From Acephala macrosclerotiorum (Eukaryota > Ascomycota > Leotiomycetes > Helotiales > Mollisiaceae): a DNA stretch of 56,979 nt. Position numbers and translations under genes: made by a program. Shown piece by piece: positions 45,016 to 56,860 of the stretch (within the stretch, counting starts at the first letter, position 1; the number at the start of each line of letters is the position of its first letter). The notes under the pieces were generated by a model. That model was not told the DNA's origin. It saw nothing but the letters and a program-made list of their open reading frames with translations, and searched no databases. Location: contig MU119517.1 in NCBI GenBank assembly GCA_014904845.1, positions 1 to 56,979 on the forward strand, written 5' to 3'.

Positions 45016-47069
45016 ATGGCCCCGCCTCAACTCAAGTTAGGCTCCTCAGCTCTTCAGCTCTTCACGTCTGGGGCTCTACTGACTTTCGGGACAGGCAAAC
45101 CTTGAGAGGGTTTCAAGTTTTTGTGAGTGCCTAGGATGAGCAATGAAATATGCGCAGATTCTAACCTCGCGTTCTGCAGTTCATTGTTATCAGTGGTATT
45201 ATTGGTGGCGGGGTGTTCAACAATAATGGAGGTACGTTAGTCTGCATCACAAGCATCACCCTGCTCTCAACTTGCCAATTGTACGTACAGAAGCACTTGA
45301 AGTCGCAGGTCCTGCTGGCCTCATCCTGTCTGTTGTCGTGATCGGACTTATCGCAATCTTCGTCAGTGAAGGCATCAGCGAACTTTCGCAAAAATTCCCT
45401 GCGCCAAACGCCATCGTCGAATATGTGAAGACGTTTGTCGATGAGGATCTAGGTTGGGTTGTGGGCATTGCGTATTGGTATGCTTTTGCCTCTGTGTTCG
45501 CTGTGCAGGACCTCGTCGCTGCTCAGCTGTCGACTTATTGGGGCTTGACCCAAACGTGGCAGACGCTGGCATTCTATGTCCTTGCTCCAGTCGTCATCGT
45601 AACACTCAACTTCTTTGGGGTCTACTGGTATGGTATCGTCGAGACTGTGGGCGGAGCACTCAAGGTGATTCTCGTACTTGGTGTCTCGATACTCCTTTAC
45701 GTGATCGCAGCACAACAAGGCGATGGAAAGAGCAGCGGCCCGATCAACGATGGGTTCAAAAATAACGCAACGTTCGCAGACAATCGCAGCGAAGCAGTCT
45801 GTTATGCTATCCCACTTGTGGCATACGGCTTCCTCGGAATCGAAATCGTCGCTGTCACGGCTTTTGAAGCCCAATACTCCTCGTCGCTCAAATTGCCTTC
45901 ACAAGTAATAGCCTACGCTATTTTCGTCCTCTACTTCCTGTGTACGATCGGAGAGACTTTGACAGTACGATGGACGAACAATCACCTTCCGAAAATTTAC
46001 GGAGGCGGCAAAAACAACGCTGGCAACGTTTCCTGGCCAAGCTCGACAAGTATGATAGTCGAGGCTACTTGGGCTGCGGGTCATAAGAGTATCGCTGGTT
46101 TCCTGAATGGCTGCATGATATTCAGTGTTCTCTCTTCCTCGAACACCTCATTATATGTTTCGTCCAGAACGCTGTACGGCCTTGCGAGAGACATTCCAGA
46201 CACAAATTGGTTTGGGAAGAAATTGAAAGGTCTAAGTATAGTTGTCAGACAGACTGGTGTCCCTGCGATGGCGCTGTTATTCTCAGCTGTCTTGTCCTTC
46301 TGGTTACCATTCCTGCAACTCAAGGCCGGATATGCCATTCAAGACGTAAGTTAAATCTATTCGGTGGACATAATGAAGTGACGAACAAGATTCAGTTGAT
46401 CGAAATCATGGCTGTGTCTGCGAGTGTCTCCTGTCTTGTTGTATGGGCAGCACTGTGCTTAGCCTTTATCCGATATGAGCGATGGTAAGCTTTCCATCTC
46501 TATCGTGTCCCCAATGTTGACCTCAGCTCACCGAAGACTAGGCTGGAGCTTTGCGACGATAAGCTGAAGTTGATTCCACAACACGAACACTACCGAAGAG
46601 CCTCAGAGAACTACAAAGCCTACGCCTTCATTGGTTCCTGGGGACAGCCATATGTCGCATGGCTCGGTCTCATAGGATGCTTTCTCGTCTTTGGCTTTAC
46701 GAGTGCGACCTGGTGGAGCACGAAAGCAGACCTGACCAAAGTGGCTGTTGCATATGCCGCTGTAAGTTTCATTTCATAGCATCCCATCATCCATCCATGA
46801 ACTTCAGACTGACTCCGATATAGCATGTTATATTTTTCCTTCTCTTTGTTGTATTCAAGCTCTTCAACCAGCGGTGGTGGGTTAGATTGAATCCCGACGT
46901 GACGGTCTTAGTTGGCGAGTTGAATCGTCTCACGTGGTTGAAGCAAGACCAGAAGCCAAAAATCGAGGAGCAGAGGATGCATGATTTGGCAGCTCAAGCT
47001 GCGCCGCCGCAGTCGAGCGTTGGGCGATCGGATGTCGGTGTACTGCAGCAGAACGCCAATAATGCTTAA
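45016..47069 (+). CDS. Amino-acid permease (APC superfamily)
   Basis: Model: 45016-45035, 45095-45122, 45180-45231, 45291-46345, 46396-46484, 46542-46761 and 46824-47069, giving 569 residues. The first transmembrane segment is FFIVISGIIGGGVFNNNG, the unwound helix with the Gly-rich substrate motif of the family. Then come PAPNAIVEYVKTFVDEDLGWVVGIAYWY, AVTAFEAQYSS and about ten further hydrophobic helices, with a charged cytosolic tail. It is a plasma-membrane proton-coupled importer of amino acids, of the fungal AAP/YAT type. The two first exons (MAPPQLKQTLRGF...) are inferred from splice signals and phase; the first donor, GTTAGG, is weak, and an alternative start at 44898 without that intron is possible. 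From 45180 the model is solid. Confidence 0.88.
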
Positions 47070-47894
47070 TAGTCATACCGTAAGGTTAATGTATGATATT
47101 GTCTGAGAAAGATACAAGCCCATGAACTTCTCGCAAGTGAGAACCAATGCCGAGTTGCATACTCTTCCTGTTACGGTTTCGATCTAGATGAGGTTTCGTG
47201 AGCTGTAGTGAAGTTCCCTGACCTTAAATGCTTTAGCGGTAGATATCACTGGCTCAAAGGTCCGAGATGGCCTCACGGCCGCATGTCCGCTTTATTTGTA
47301 AGCTGGAGAGGATTTTAGTGATGAAATGTCCGCTTGTATTTATTAGTAAGTGTGGTTTTGACCGTGATACCCATGCTAATTGGCAAAGAGAGGACCAAAG
47401 TTGGCCCGTCAAAGACATATTGCAGAAATGGTGTTGTGATCGGAGTTTCGGATTCTTGGCGCATGTAAGCTCGAGTCACCCCGAAGCCTCACCACGTGTT
47501 ACCATCCATGTCCCAAATTATTAGCAATGACATGAATTTATCGCCTTTTATGGCGTTTCCATACAACAACTCTAATATTGCTTGCGTGATGTCCGACCTT
47601 TGGTAGTAAAATACAGGTCACCAGGTTGCTTTGAATTCAGGCAACCTCTCGCTAAGCATTTAGGGGGGACTCCATAAACTGGTGCCCCACTTCGGAAAGA
47701 TGTTGGCTCCAACCTTCAATCCTTCTATATAAACACGATATCTTACCACCATCTCCTTTCTATTTCTCTCCAGCTTCTCATCTCACAAATCAGAGAGCAA
47801 GACATTTCATTTCCCTTGAAGGAAGATTACAGCAAAAACTCGCCAAGACCGACCCCGCATCAGTATCATCAGATCATCTCGATCATCAACCAAA
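47070..47894. other. Intergenic
   Basis: 3' flank of the permease and promoter of the next gene. A TATATAAAC sequence near 47725, about 170 bp upstream of the start codon, is a possible TATA element. No gene seen. Confidence 0.5.
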
Positions 47895-49243
47895 ATGTCC
47901 ACTCTCGAAGAAAAGTTCGAGGCAGCAACAGCAGCTCGAGAGATCCCTGGCACAATCCTGTTGGCAACTTCATCCGATGGTACATCTTTTACACTCCTTC
48001 CTCTCCATATTTCAACCTCCTAACCTGCAAGCCTAGGAAAATTCCAATACTCGAAGGCCTTCGGTCCAGCAACTCCAACCAAACCCTTGGATCTGAATGC
48101 TACCATTATTTTGGCATCATGCACCAAACTCATGACCACCATCGCCGCACTTCAATGTGTGGACCGAGGACAAATCGGACTCGACGATGAAGTCTCGGGT
48201 GTGCTTCACGAGCTTAAAGATCCCAAAATCTTGACTGGCTTCACGGAGGGCGAGAGTGGGGAGCCTATCTACGAGGCCTCCAAGACAGCTATCACTGTTC
48301 GGTATACTCGCAATTCAATGATTGAGTCTAAATACCAGTTAACGTAGATGCAAGACATCTCCTAACCCACACCTCCGGCCTAGGTCATGACCTCATGCAC
48401 CCCATCTACCCCAAATGGCGAAAAGCAATGGGCCACCCCCCCTACGTCGGCGACATCCACCAATCCCTCCTTCACAATATCACCATCCCCCTCATGTACG
48501 AGCCCGGCACCTCCTGGTCCTACGGCGTCTCTCATGACTGGGCCGGAGAACTCGCTGCTCGTCTTAATAATACCACTCTCGAAGATTTCATGGAGAAAAA
48601 TATCTGGACACCCCTCGGAATCAAAAACCTCACTTTCCATCAAGATCTAAAGCCAGATGTTAAGAAGAATTTGGTGAAGATGACGAGTAGGAATGGACCA
48701 ACGGAGGCGAAGTATGGAATGCCGCAACGGGATGCGGGGAAGGTGGAGTGGAGCGACGAGATTATTTATGAGGATCCAACGAAGTATGAGGCTGGAGGTG
48801 GAGGAGCGTGTGGAAGTCCGGTGGAGTTTTTGAAGATTGTGCATTCAATTTTGGCCAATGATGGGAAATTGCTCAAGTCTGAGACGATTGGTGAGATGTT
48901 CAAGCCTCAGCTCGGTCCCGGGCCGCTGAAGGCTTGGATAGACTACATCGGGGTCCCCATGTTGCAAGGCGCGTTCGCGATTCCACCCGCAGGCACGAAG
49001 ATACAATGGGGCATTGGCGGGATGTTGTGGGATCAGGATGCTGAGACAGGGAAGAAGAAGGGAACGTTGTGTTGGAGTGGATTGCCGAATTTGATGTGGA
49101 CGATTGATAGGGAGGCGGGGCTGGCGTGTATGTATGCTGGGAATGTGATTCCGTTTGGGGATTTTAAGAGCGGTGAACATCAGGTGTTCTGGGAGAAGGA
49201 AATTTACGGCCGGTATGAGAAGTTCTTGAAGGAGGGGGAGTGA
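47895..49243 (+). CDS. Beta-lactamase-fold serine hydrolase or transesterase
   Basis: Exons 47895-47979, 48037-48301 and 48355-49243 (introns 57 and 53 nt), giving 412 residues. The start MSTLEEKFEAA and the joined SDGKFQYSKAFG resemble class C beta-lactamase-like and LovD/EstB-type enzymes. The nucleophile motif SxxK is SCTK (ASCTKLMTTIAALQ) and the second motif is YGVS (SWSYGVSHDW), with HLLTHTSGLGHD between them. A late GGMLWDQ/LCWSGLPN segment occupies the position of the third motif. No signal peptide is seen, so it acts inside the cell. Members hydrolyse esters, amides or lactones or transfer acyl groups, and the substrate is unknown. It lies tail to tail with the NCS1 permease. Confidence 0.87.
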
Positions 49244-49314
49244 TTTGACAGAATGGGGTAGATTAAAAAGTCTATAGTTAGGGTATAGATATAATCACAA
49301 TACCTCGACGCAAA

Positions 49315-51364
49315 TCAAACATTGGTATCCTTCTCCTTTCCTACCGAAACGGACTCATACTCCTGACTCGTTGTACTTTCCACATACGTCTCCGGGCGCA
49401 CGCCCTGAGGATGAGAAGGTCTCGTCTTATGTAACTCCATTTCGAATGGCGACGCTCCAGTCTGCTTCTTCGCTGGAAAGGCAGTGTGTAAAGCCCAGTG
49501 GAGTGTCCCTGATACGAAGAAGCCGAAGAAGTAGCTGAGATCGTAGATGCGGTCCCAGCCATTGCCGTCACTTACGCCTCGAATACGACGAATGAATCCA
49601 GCTAACAACGCGAGTGAGCCGAGTGAGCCAAGAAGGCTTTCAGTGGTGACTTACGCAACAAAGGCCAGATGCCCATAATCCAGGAAACGATAGCTCGCCA
49701 ATTAAAGCCGCCGATGTACCAGTACGCCGATGATTTATTCCCCTTGTACAGATCTCCAGTATGTAGCTGTGCTCCTCTGACGAGGAAGTAATCGAAGATG
49801 AGGATTCCAGTCATGCCAGACAAAAATATGGACCATCCAGACAGGAAGGACGTTGATGAATGTCGTGACAGTGTTGACGAAGTTCCAAGGACAGATAGCG
49901 ATAGCTATCACAGTAAGAATGTAACATCCTCGTCTGATGTTGATCCATCGTGGACAGAGAGCAGCCATATCCATTCCTGTTGACATCGCGTTGAGCACAA
50001 TACAAAGCGCCATTTGAGAAGCGAGGAAGCAAAGTCCTGCGAAGAAGGTTCCGGCACGTGCACCTGGGGACATTGACACGGATTGGATGTGGAGAAGTAG
50101 CTCGAAGGGATTCCAGAAGTATTGTCCGTATATGGTTGCTGAAGCCGAGGTTATTATGACACCACAGAGAGCAGTGACGATGATTGTGAGCGGGCAGGTC
50201 ACCCCTTGGCCAAAGATGGAGGCATTTTGTGTCTTGGCATAACGAGTCCAGTCTGCGTTCGATGTCAGAAAGGTTAAAGAATTGGATTTAGGGGATGGAG
50301 TCATGCCTGATTGACCAACGATTCCTCCACTCCAAAGTCCGAGAATAGCTTGGATACCATAGACGACGTTCCAGCTTAGTGTGCTTTCTGACTCGGTGGA
50401 CGGCGCGTGAAATAGTTTTCCGGCTCCATGAGCAGTTCTTACTGACCAGATAAACATGCCAAATATGTTGCACACAATCATAACGAACGCAATCTGACAT
50501 TAGTCAGCATTAGGTTGAATCTGTGGGTGTGGCAGAATATACCTTGAGAGGAAGTTGAAGCTTCTCGGGTGGGATCATGAGCATTGGGGCAAAGATTGCC
50601 AGGAATATGAAAAAGCTAACAAGACTGCAAGTGTCGACATTTGCGGAAAGTGGGAGGGTATTCTTCATAAATGCATACTTAGGCCCAATGACAGCTCCGA
50701 GGATAATCTTGACGGCTTGACCTCCCCAGTACGTCTGCACTCCCATCCTATGCCAGGTTAGTATTTATGCTGCTTCAGGGAGAAGAAGTGATGTACCAGA
50801 TGCATGCTGTAACGATTCTGTTCAAAACCGGCCAGAATCCGCCAATCATACCCCATGAACTGAAGGCCGTCAGTCGTAGGTCTGATTCTGCTTCCTCGAG
50901 TATCGACTCACGCTCTAGACATGACAGTGAAGCCGAGATAATCATGAGAGCCCATCCACCCTGCCACAACGGCAATCATCGAAATGATCAATGATGACCC
51001 TACGATGACTCCCATAGCTTGTGAAACGCTCAAGCCCAGTGAAAGCATTGTCGACCCTGCCGTCCATGCCGAATTATTCGCGCCTATCCCCTCGTCAATA
51101 CCCAATCATCAAGACATGGAAAGCGTGAGGACATACCAGTGATGATCCAGTACCCCGCAAAACCTTGCCACGTCCACGTCCTTCGATCCTCTGGGATCGG
51201 AATCAGATCTCGATTGCACCACTACCCATCGTTAGTCTCTCATCCAAAGCTCAAGAAAGGGCGCCACGAACGTAGGTATTCTCATAATTCGCATCATCAT
51301 CAACCGGACACTCCAACCTCCTCGCCCAAATCTTCAACCTCTCTTTCGTCCTCTGTGACACCAT
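49315..51364 (-). CDS. NCS1 nucleobase permease, Fur type (frameshifted in this assembly)
   Basis: From the ATG at 51362-51364, exons build WARRLECPVDDDANYENTYW, RDLIPIPEDRRTWTWQGFAGYW, then GANNSAWTAGSTMLSLGLS, SWGMIGGFWPVLNR and MGVQTYWGGQ. After these come DWTRYAKTQNASIFGQ, the late helices, and DLYKGNKSSAYWYIGGFNWRA, ending at 49315. About six introns are present; 51222-51271 is a clear one. This order is that of fungal NCS1 permeases of the Fur branch (uracil, allantoin, uric acid). Between FVNTVTTFINVL and SGWSIFLSGMTGILIFDYF the frame changes at a TCCTTCCT sequence (plus-strand 49843-49850). One TCCT fewer would restore the frame, and no intron explains the change. It is divergent from the dioxygenase gene. 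It is either a pseudogene or carries a sequencing error. Confidence 0.85.
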
Positions 51365-52101
51365 CTCTTCTCTATCTCTTTCGCCGTACGCCGCAACCAA
51401 TGGCTCAGAAAATCACACTACAGTAGCTCTCAAATTTCGAGATGTAAGATCTGACGTGAACAGTGAAAAACTTTATCCCCAGGCCGCTCATCGCTTTTTA
51501 TGAACATGAAAAGAGTGGATAAAGTTCAAGATACTGGCCTAGAAATAAAGATAAGCTAGGATCAAACGAATGATGGGGGTGGAGGTGGTATGGGGAGAAG
51601 GGAGGTAAACCCCATGGCGGTGACAGGGTCTGCAGGGTCTTAATAATATCCCGAACCCTGCACGATCGGCCATGTCATGGTCAGCATGTGGCAGCTCGCT
51701 CACGCAACGAAAGATGAGCCTCATTAGGGAAGTTCTAAGTTTCGTAGTTCTGACGAATCGTGTTGCATAGAAATTGGAGGTGGCGATGTCTGTGAAACTT
51801 TGCGACACGTGGTTGCGCGATCAAGCCGAGAGTGGGATGGAAGATGAGGGGTAGAACGCCGGGAGGGTGCCGACGATCGCGCAAGTGGCAATTTTGAGGG
51901 AGAACTGCATCTCGCCTTATTGGAGGCAACGAGAACAGAGTTCGGCCGATCGAAGGCTACGACCCATTATCAGCTGATGGTGATTGAAGTGAGGAGGCAT
52001 ATCAGGTTTCGTAGAATTGAGAGCTAAATTTCGTACCCAACAGCCAGGAAATAAAAGCAAATAAGGAAGGACCAGGAAAAGGTCATTACCAAACCCACAA
52101 A
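51365..52101. promoter_or_regulatory. Shared divergent promoter of permease and dioxygenase
   Basis: A 737-bp region between the two start codons. AGATAA at 51549-51554 and TTATCA at 51967-51972 match HGATAR, the site of the nitrogen regulator AreA/NIT2 in this group of fungi. This fits genes for use of a nitrogen source. The sites are short and could be chance. Confidence 0.4.
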
Positions 52102-53311
52102 ATGAGCTCGATAGGAACAGAGAACGAGAAAGTATCACCAGTCAGCATCCCAATCATCGATTTCTCGGCCTGGACATCAGATGCAACACCTGAAGCTCGA
52201 CTAGCAGTTGCCAAAGAACTCGCGGACGCATGCCACAACGTCGGATTCGTCTCAATCATCAACCATGGCATCCCTCTCGAGCTTCTCGACGAAGCTTTCG
52301 CTTGGTCGAAGAAATTGTTTGATCTGAAGACCGAAGAGAAGATGTTGGCGCCACATCCGGATGGACCGACTGTGCATCGAGGGTACTCATGGCCGGGATT
52401 GGAGAAAGTGAGCCAGGTCATCAGTTCGGACCTTGAAGTTGGGGAGCAGTTGAGAGCTGTGAAGGATTGTAAGGTAAGTCATCCCATCTCCTCAAGAGGC
52501 CAAATGTACTAAACAAAGAAACAGGAAAGCTACGAAATCGGCTCAGAATCCAACCCCGAACAACCCAACGTCTGGCTCCCCTCCCACATCCTCCCTGGCT
52601 TCCGCGACTTTATGACAACCTTCTACTGGACCTGCAGCACCGCCTCTCTCGAACTGCTCAAAGCCATCGGTTTAGGCAAGCAAAACCCACCATTCCCCTA
52701 ATTTATCATCCACTAACTCCTCGCCAGGCATGGGACTTTCAGACCCATCCTTCCTCACAAAATTCCACTCCGGCCACAACAACCAACTCCGCCTCCTACA
52801 CTACCCACCCATCCCGGCCGCCATGCTAGAAAGTGAAGCCGCAGCACGGATGCCCGCCCATTCCGACTGGGGAAGCATCACTATGCTTTTTCAAGATGAT
52901 TGCGGAGGGTTGGAAGTTGAGAATAAGGAGGGAGTGTTTGTGCCGGTTGAGACGAGGAGGGGGGCTTGTGTTATGAATGTTGGGGATTTGTTGCTGAGGT
53001 GGAGCAATGGTAAGTCTTTTTTCTTTTTGAAGAGAAATAATAGATGCTGACGAGGAAAAGATTATCTCAAGTCGACATTGCATAGAGTGACCCTCCCTCC
53101 AGCCGCGGACCGCTTTTCGGGCGAAGAGAGGATGACGAGGGCGAGGTACTCGATACCTTACTTCGTGAGTCCGGATATCGATGCTGTGATTGAGTGCATT
53201 AAGGAGTGTTCTTCGAAGGAGAACCCGGTGAGGTATGAGCCAGTGGTGCAAAGAGAGTATCGTCTCATGAGGGCCAAGCTACAATATCGAGAAAGTCCAG
53301 CCGTGTCGTGA
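52102..53311 (+). CDS. 2-oxoglutarate/Fe(II) dioxygenase, isopenicillin-N-synthase-like (thymine 7-hydroxylase-like)
   Basis: Exons 52102-52473, 52525-52675, 52728-53009 and 53061-53311, giving 351 residues. The N-terminal DIOX_N part reads IPIIDFSAW, VGFVSIINHGIP and RGYSWPGLEKVSQ. KESYEIG follows across the first splice. The core has QLRLLHYPP, iron ligands in AHSDWG (HxD) and TLHRV (distal His), and RARYSIPYF (RxS) for 2-oxoglutarate. The RGYSxPGxEKV and KESYEIG motifs are shared with fungal thymine 7-hydroxylase, which oxidises thymine stepwise toward iso-orotate; other members of this subfamily share them too, so substrate is inference. The second intron begins GC (TAG|GCAAGC), not GT. 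The adjacent Fur-type permease and regulator support a nucleobase role. Confidence 0.88.
52676..52727 (+). other. GC-AG intron of the dioxygenase gene
   Basis: The donor TAG|GCAAGC and acceptor CGCCAG, with a CTAAC branch site, keep the reading frame and give AIGLGMGLSD, the expected sequence for this family. The only nearby GT donor (ATCG|GTTTAG) would delete two residues of a conserved loop. GC-AG introns are a known minority class. Confidence 0.6.
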
Positions 53312-53372
53312 TGGGGAAAATGGTATATGCCACAAATAACATGAAATGAAACTCATGATACATGCATACAAA

Positions 53373-55631
53373 TCAAGGCCGACCAGCCTTCTTAATCCCC
53401 TCCGCAGCGCCATGAAAGAAAGATCCAGTGCGAAGAAGAGAAGGACGGATCAGTCCAATCGTACTCCAATCAGCACTCTTCGCCATCTCTCTCAAGATGT
53501 CTCGATATTTCTCCAACATACTATACGCTTTCGCGACTTGCGCTTCCGTCGATGCGCAGAAGAACAAATAAATGAGATAATTTCCTGCTAAGATCAAGTT
53601 TGTGCGGCTATCTGTCTCGCTATCAGCAGGGTTTTAAGGTATGTTGAGTAAGGAAGCATACGTCTCGGCCAAAATACGTGCAAATCCATCCCCGCAAACT
53701 TCGTCATAAACCGCATCAATGCCTCTCCCTCCGCCAATGCCTCATTGTAATAATAACACAACCGACCTGTAGGGTTCTGTTTGCTTTCAGGTGTAGCAGG
53801 GCTCATCAAGGCACGATAAATGAGGAATTTGACAGCAAAGATACCGAGGTGAATGTGTGCATTCATGTTGGGCGACTGAGGCGTGCCGGGATGGTCCATT
53901 GTGAGCGAGCGAGGTAGGAGCAGGAGGGATTGGTCCACAGAAATTTTGTGTTTCCATATTTCTGCTTCTCGGACTGTGATGTCTGTTTTCTGGATGGCTT
54001 TTTTGTAGCCTGAGAGTGTACTGAATAGGAGTTAGTGGCAATTATCACTTCCAAAAGAAGTTTAAACCCACAAAGCATTTCCGACGATGCCACCCAAGGT
54101 CTTCGTGGCTCTGATAAGTTCCAAGAACCGGATACCGCTATCGCGATCGAAGGTGCGATCCTGCTCAGCTAAAAACTGCTCGCCTGGCATACCTGCAACA
54201 TCCTCATCAGACATCAGATCATTCATGTCAAGCTCTGAAGTGTCCCACGTGCCGTCCACGATATGTGGAGTCTGGCCATGGCAAATGGAAGTCCAGAGAT
54301 CCGTCACATAGGTCGCCCACCATAACTTCTTCCGAAGCTTCTTCTCCCAGAGCGGTATCTTCCAGTGAGTAGGGTCTTGATGTAGCCCCACACTCTGAGC
54401 ACAGCCCGTTGCTTGACATGCAAGGGTCCAAATTCGGGGACTTTCGGTCGTTCCGCTGGCATCAGGTTGCTCGTGGAGGATGAGAAGACATGTCTGAAGA
54501 GTGGCCAATTTCGGAGAGTCTAATTCTCGGTTCAGTGCTGCATGAGCATGCTCAAACAACTCTGACTGAGAGATGGGTGGGACATGCTTCAGTGCTGGAT
54601 CTTGTGTCCACAAAGCGCAACCAAGTCCGTATATAACACCTCGGAGAGATGCAGGAATGTTGAGCTTGTCTGTTGCGTATTCGTTCAAGATGTGTGCCTT
54701 TGAAAGTACTGGGAATATCGGATGCACGAAGCGGAAATACAGGCGCAACAGCGCTTCTCCATGCCCTCTAACATGCGCTTCGATTGCATCTGAAGCAAGT
54801 AGTTTTGCTCTTTTGTCTCGTTCTGGAAAGGTATCATTGACGATTGAAAAGTGAACAGGCGGTGTGCCTTGATCCGGGTTTCCCTCGTACACCATACGGA
54901 TGTTAAAATCTATGAATCTGGTCTCGTTCAAGACATTGTACCGGATTGAGGCAAAAAGGTTGGTATCTTGCTCCCCAGAGATGCCGACGAAGTGTGCTGT
55001 AACGCTTTTGCCTCGCTCAAGGGAATTCTTGTATCGTGCTTCTTCCCATTCATGATGGACATGAGATTTTGAATCCAGAACTTGGGGTCGAGTAGGTATG
55101 GTAGCGTAGGTTGGGGATGGGATCTCGGCTTCTGATGTTAGTTGCTGCAATGATAGCATTTGGCGACTGTATGGTCTGGTGGCGCTCGCCTCAGCTGGGG
55201 GTTTTGGCGAGGATAAAAAGGAGGCATCAGAGCCTCGCCCTGGTGGTTCTGGCAGGGCAGGAAACTGAGGGGCTTGAGGTGAGATCTTATCTGGAGGTAT
55301 TGAAGCGATTTGATCGGGTGAAGCGGCATTCTCATTGGGCGCTTCTCCTCGTTCTGAAGGAGCAGCATCTCCACGTCTTCTTGGACGTGGCTTCGATGCA
55401 AAGGTGCATTGGAGCCCTCTGATCTCACAGAACCTGCCTGAAACCAGTGTCAGTGATGATTGGAGACGCGGTATACGAGATATGCATACAAGGTGGCTTG
55501 ACAGCTATCACGCATGCCGATTTTCGATGGCGGCACACATCGCAGGGGCGGTCCTTCCGGCTTCGGGACTCCCTTGAGGATCCGAATCGCGTTTCTAATT
55601 TGATAGTTCGGCGAGGTTTGTCGCTAGACAT
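53373..55631 (-). CDS. Zn(II)2Cys6 transcription factor with fungal-specific TF domain
   Basis: Exons 55631-55490, 55437-54072, 54020-53662 and 53611-53373 (introns 52, 51 and 50 nt), giving 701 residues. The cluster is split by the first intron: CDVCRHRKSAC VIAVKPPC RFC EIRGLQC, with all six Cys. After a Pro/Ser-rich linker comes the fungal-specific TF domain: LLRLYFRFVHPIFPVLSKAHIL, ASLRGVIYGLGCALWTQDP, LATLQTCLLILHE, RIWTLACQATGCAQSVGLHQDP and KKLWWATYVTDLW. The frame is intact throughout. It lies tail to tail with the dioxygenase gene, 61 bp apart, and is the likely local regulator of the permease and dioxygenase pair. The ligand is unknown. Confidence 0.92.
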
Positions 55632-56404
55632 CGCGCAACAATGCGAGGAAGATGATGGTCAGAACAATGCAGAGACCACAATGATGTCTTGAGTTGGCCG
55701 ATCAGTGATCATGTCAGCGGAAGTGGGGTACCTAAAAGCTTGGAAGTTGCACACAAACCGGGATGTAGGAAAGTGCCCGCAATTGATAAGACCTCGGCAT
55801 TTCCGTATCACCAAAATGAACAGTCCAACAACGACGAGAAATGGTATAGATGAAGTGCAACGTTCATCTAGATAGTTTTGGTGGGCAGGTCTCGAGAGGT
55901 GTGTTGTTGAGACGAACCGGGTCTGGGATGGACAATATGCGGAGAAGAATAGACTCCATTCCACTTGGACCTGATGGCAGTTGATGTTCTCTTCTGCTCT
56001 TCTCCAATATCTTTAGATCTAGCTAGGACGAAATACAGGCTATGGAACTAGACAATTAGATTCGCAGCCTGCGCGAGAGTGTTTATACTGATCACTCTCA
56101 ACTTGGTAGCTCTAGCCCGAACCCACTCCGCAAAATTCCAGCGGGAAAAGCTGCCACGCTCGCAATCCGCGAAGAAAAAAAAAATTATAGATATCGTCCG
56201 GGTCTCCGTTCTTCTATTCATGGGGAAGCCCGTCTTGGGAATGAGATATATGGCGAACAAGATGTCTGTCAAGACGATCTTGGTTTCCGAGCAGGTAACT
56301 CTTGTTCGCAATGTCTCATCTTGAATCCATACACTGGAAACTTTCCAGCATCCCAAGAGCCACTCCCAAGCTCGCAAAGCTTCGCAGACGCTCGCTTGAA
56401 CATG
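55632..56404. other. Promoter region of the regulator; no gene
   Basis: No frame with coding character. It includes an A-rich run near 56175-56185. Confidence 0.5.
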
Positions 56405-56860
56405 TCATGATCTTTGTTCTCTCGAATCTGTAGTTTGTACGTCTAGGGTAGGGGGAAGAATCGGTTCTGTCAATTCCTTTAAGTGTGGTGGATTTGGTTC
56501 GAATGCTGATCGAAGATGGTCCAGGAATGCCACTATCCAAAGCTCAAACGGCTCGCAGATGTCGGTTCTCGTCCGTCCTGATGTATCGCTCTTCCAGTAA
56601 TGTCTGCTAGTCCGATAGTACTTCTGCGGGATTAGTTGTCCGTCGGGAGTTTGGAGTGTTGGGCCGTCGCGCATGGCTGTGAAACATAGTGGGCGCCCTA
56701 TCGGCGCGATAGATCTTTGTTCAAGAAAGAGCATACTTCGCATAGGAGTTCGCAGGCGTCTTTGGATGTCAGAAAGGTGGTGTTCAATAGAGAATGTACT
56801 CGTCAAGAGGGGTTTGGAAGAATGTCGCGTTCCAACGCGACGAAAAGAGCTCAGATGCAA
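56405..56860 (-). CDS. Hypothetical protein, possibly partial
   Basis: An open minus-strand frame with plausible protein character (SIAPIGRPLCFTAMRDGPTL, KYYRTSRHYWKSDTSGRTRT). The first ATG in frame is at about 56743, while the open frame reaches further toward the window edge, so an upstream exon may lie at or beyond the end. No motif is recognised. Confidence 0.3.
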   Translation of the reverse strand: MHLSSFRRVGTRHSSKPLLTSTFSIEHHLSDIQRRLRTPMRSMLFLEQRSIAPIGRPLCFTAMRDGPTLQTPDGQLIPQKYYRTSRHYWKSDTSGRTRTDICEPFELWIVAFLDHLRSAFEPNPPHLKELTEPILPPTLDVQTTDSREQRS

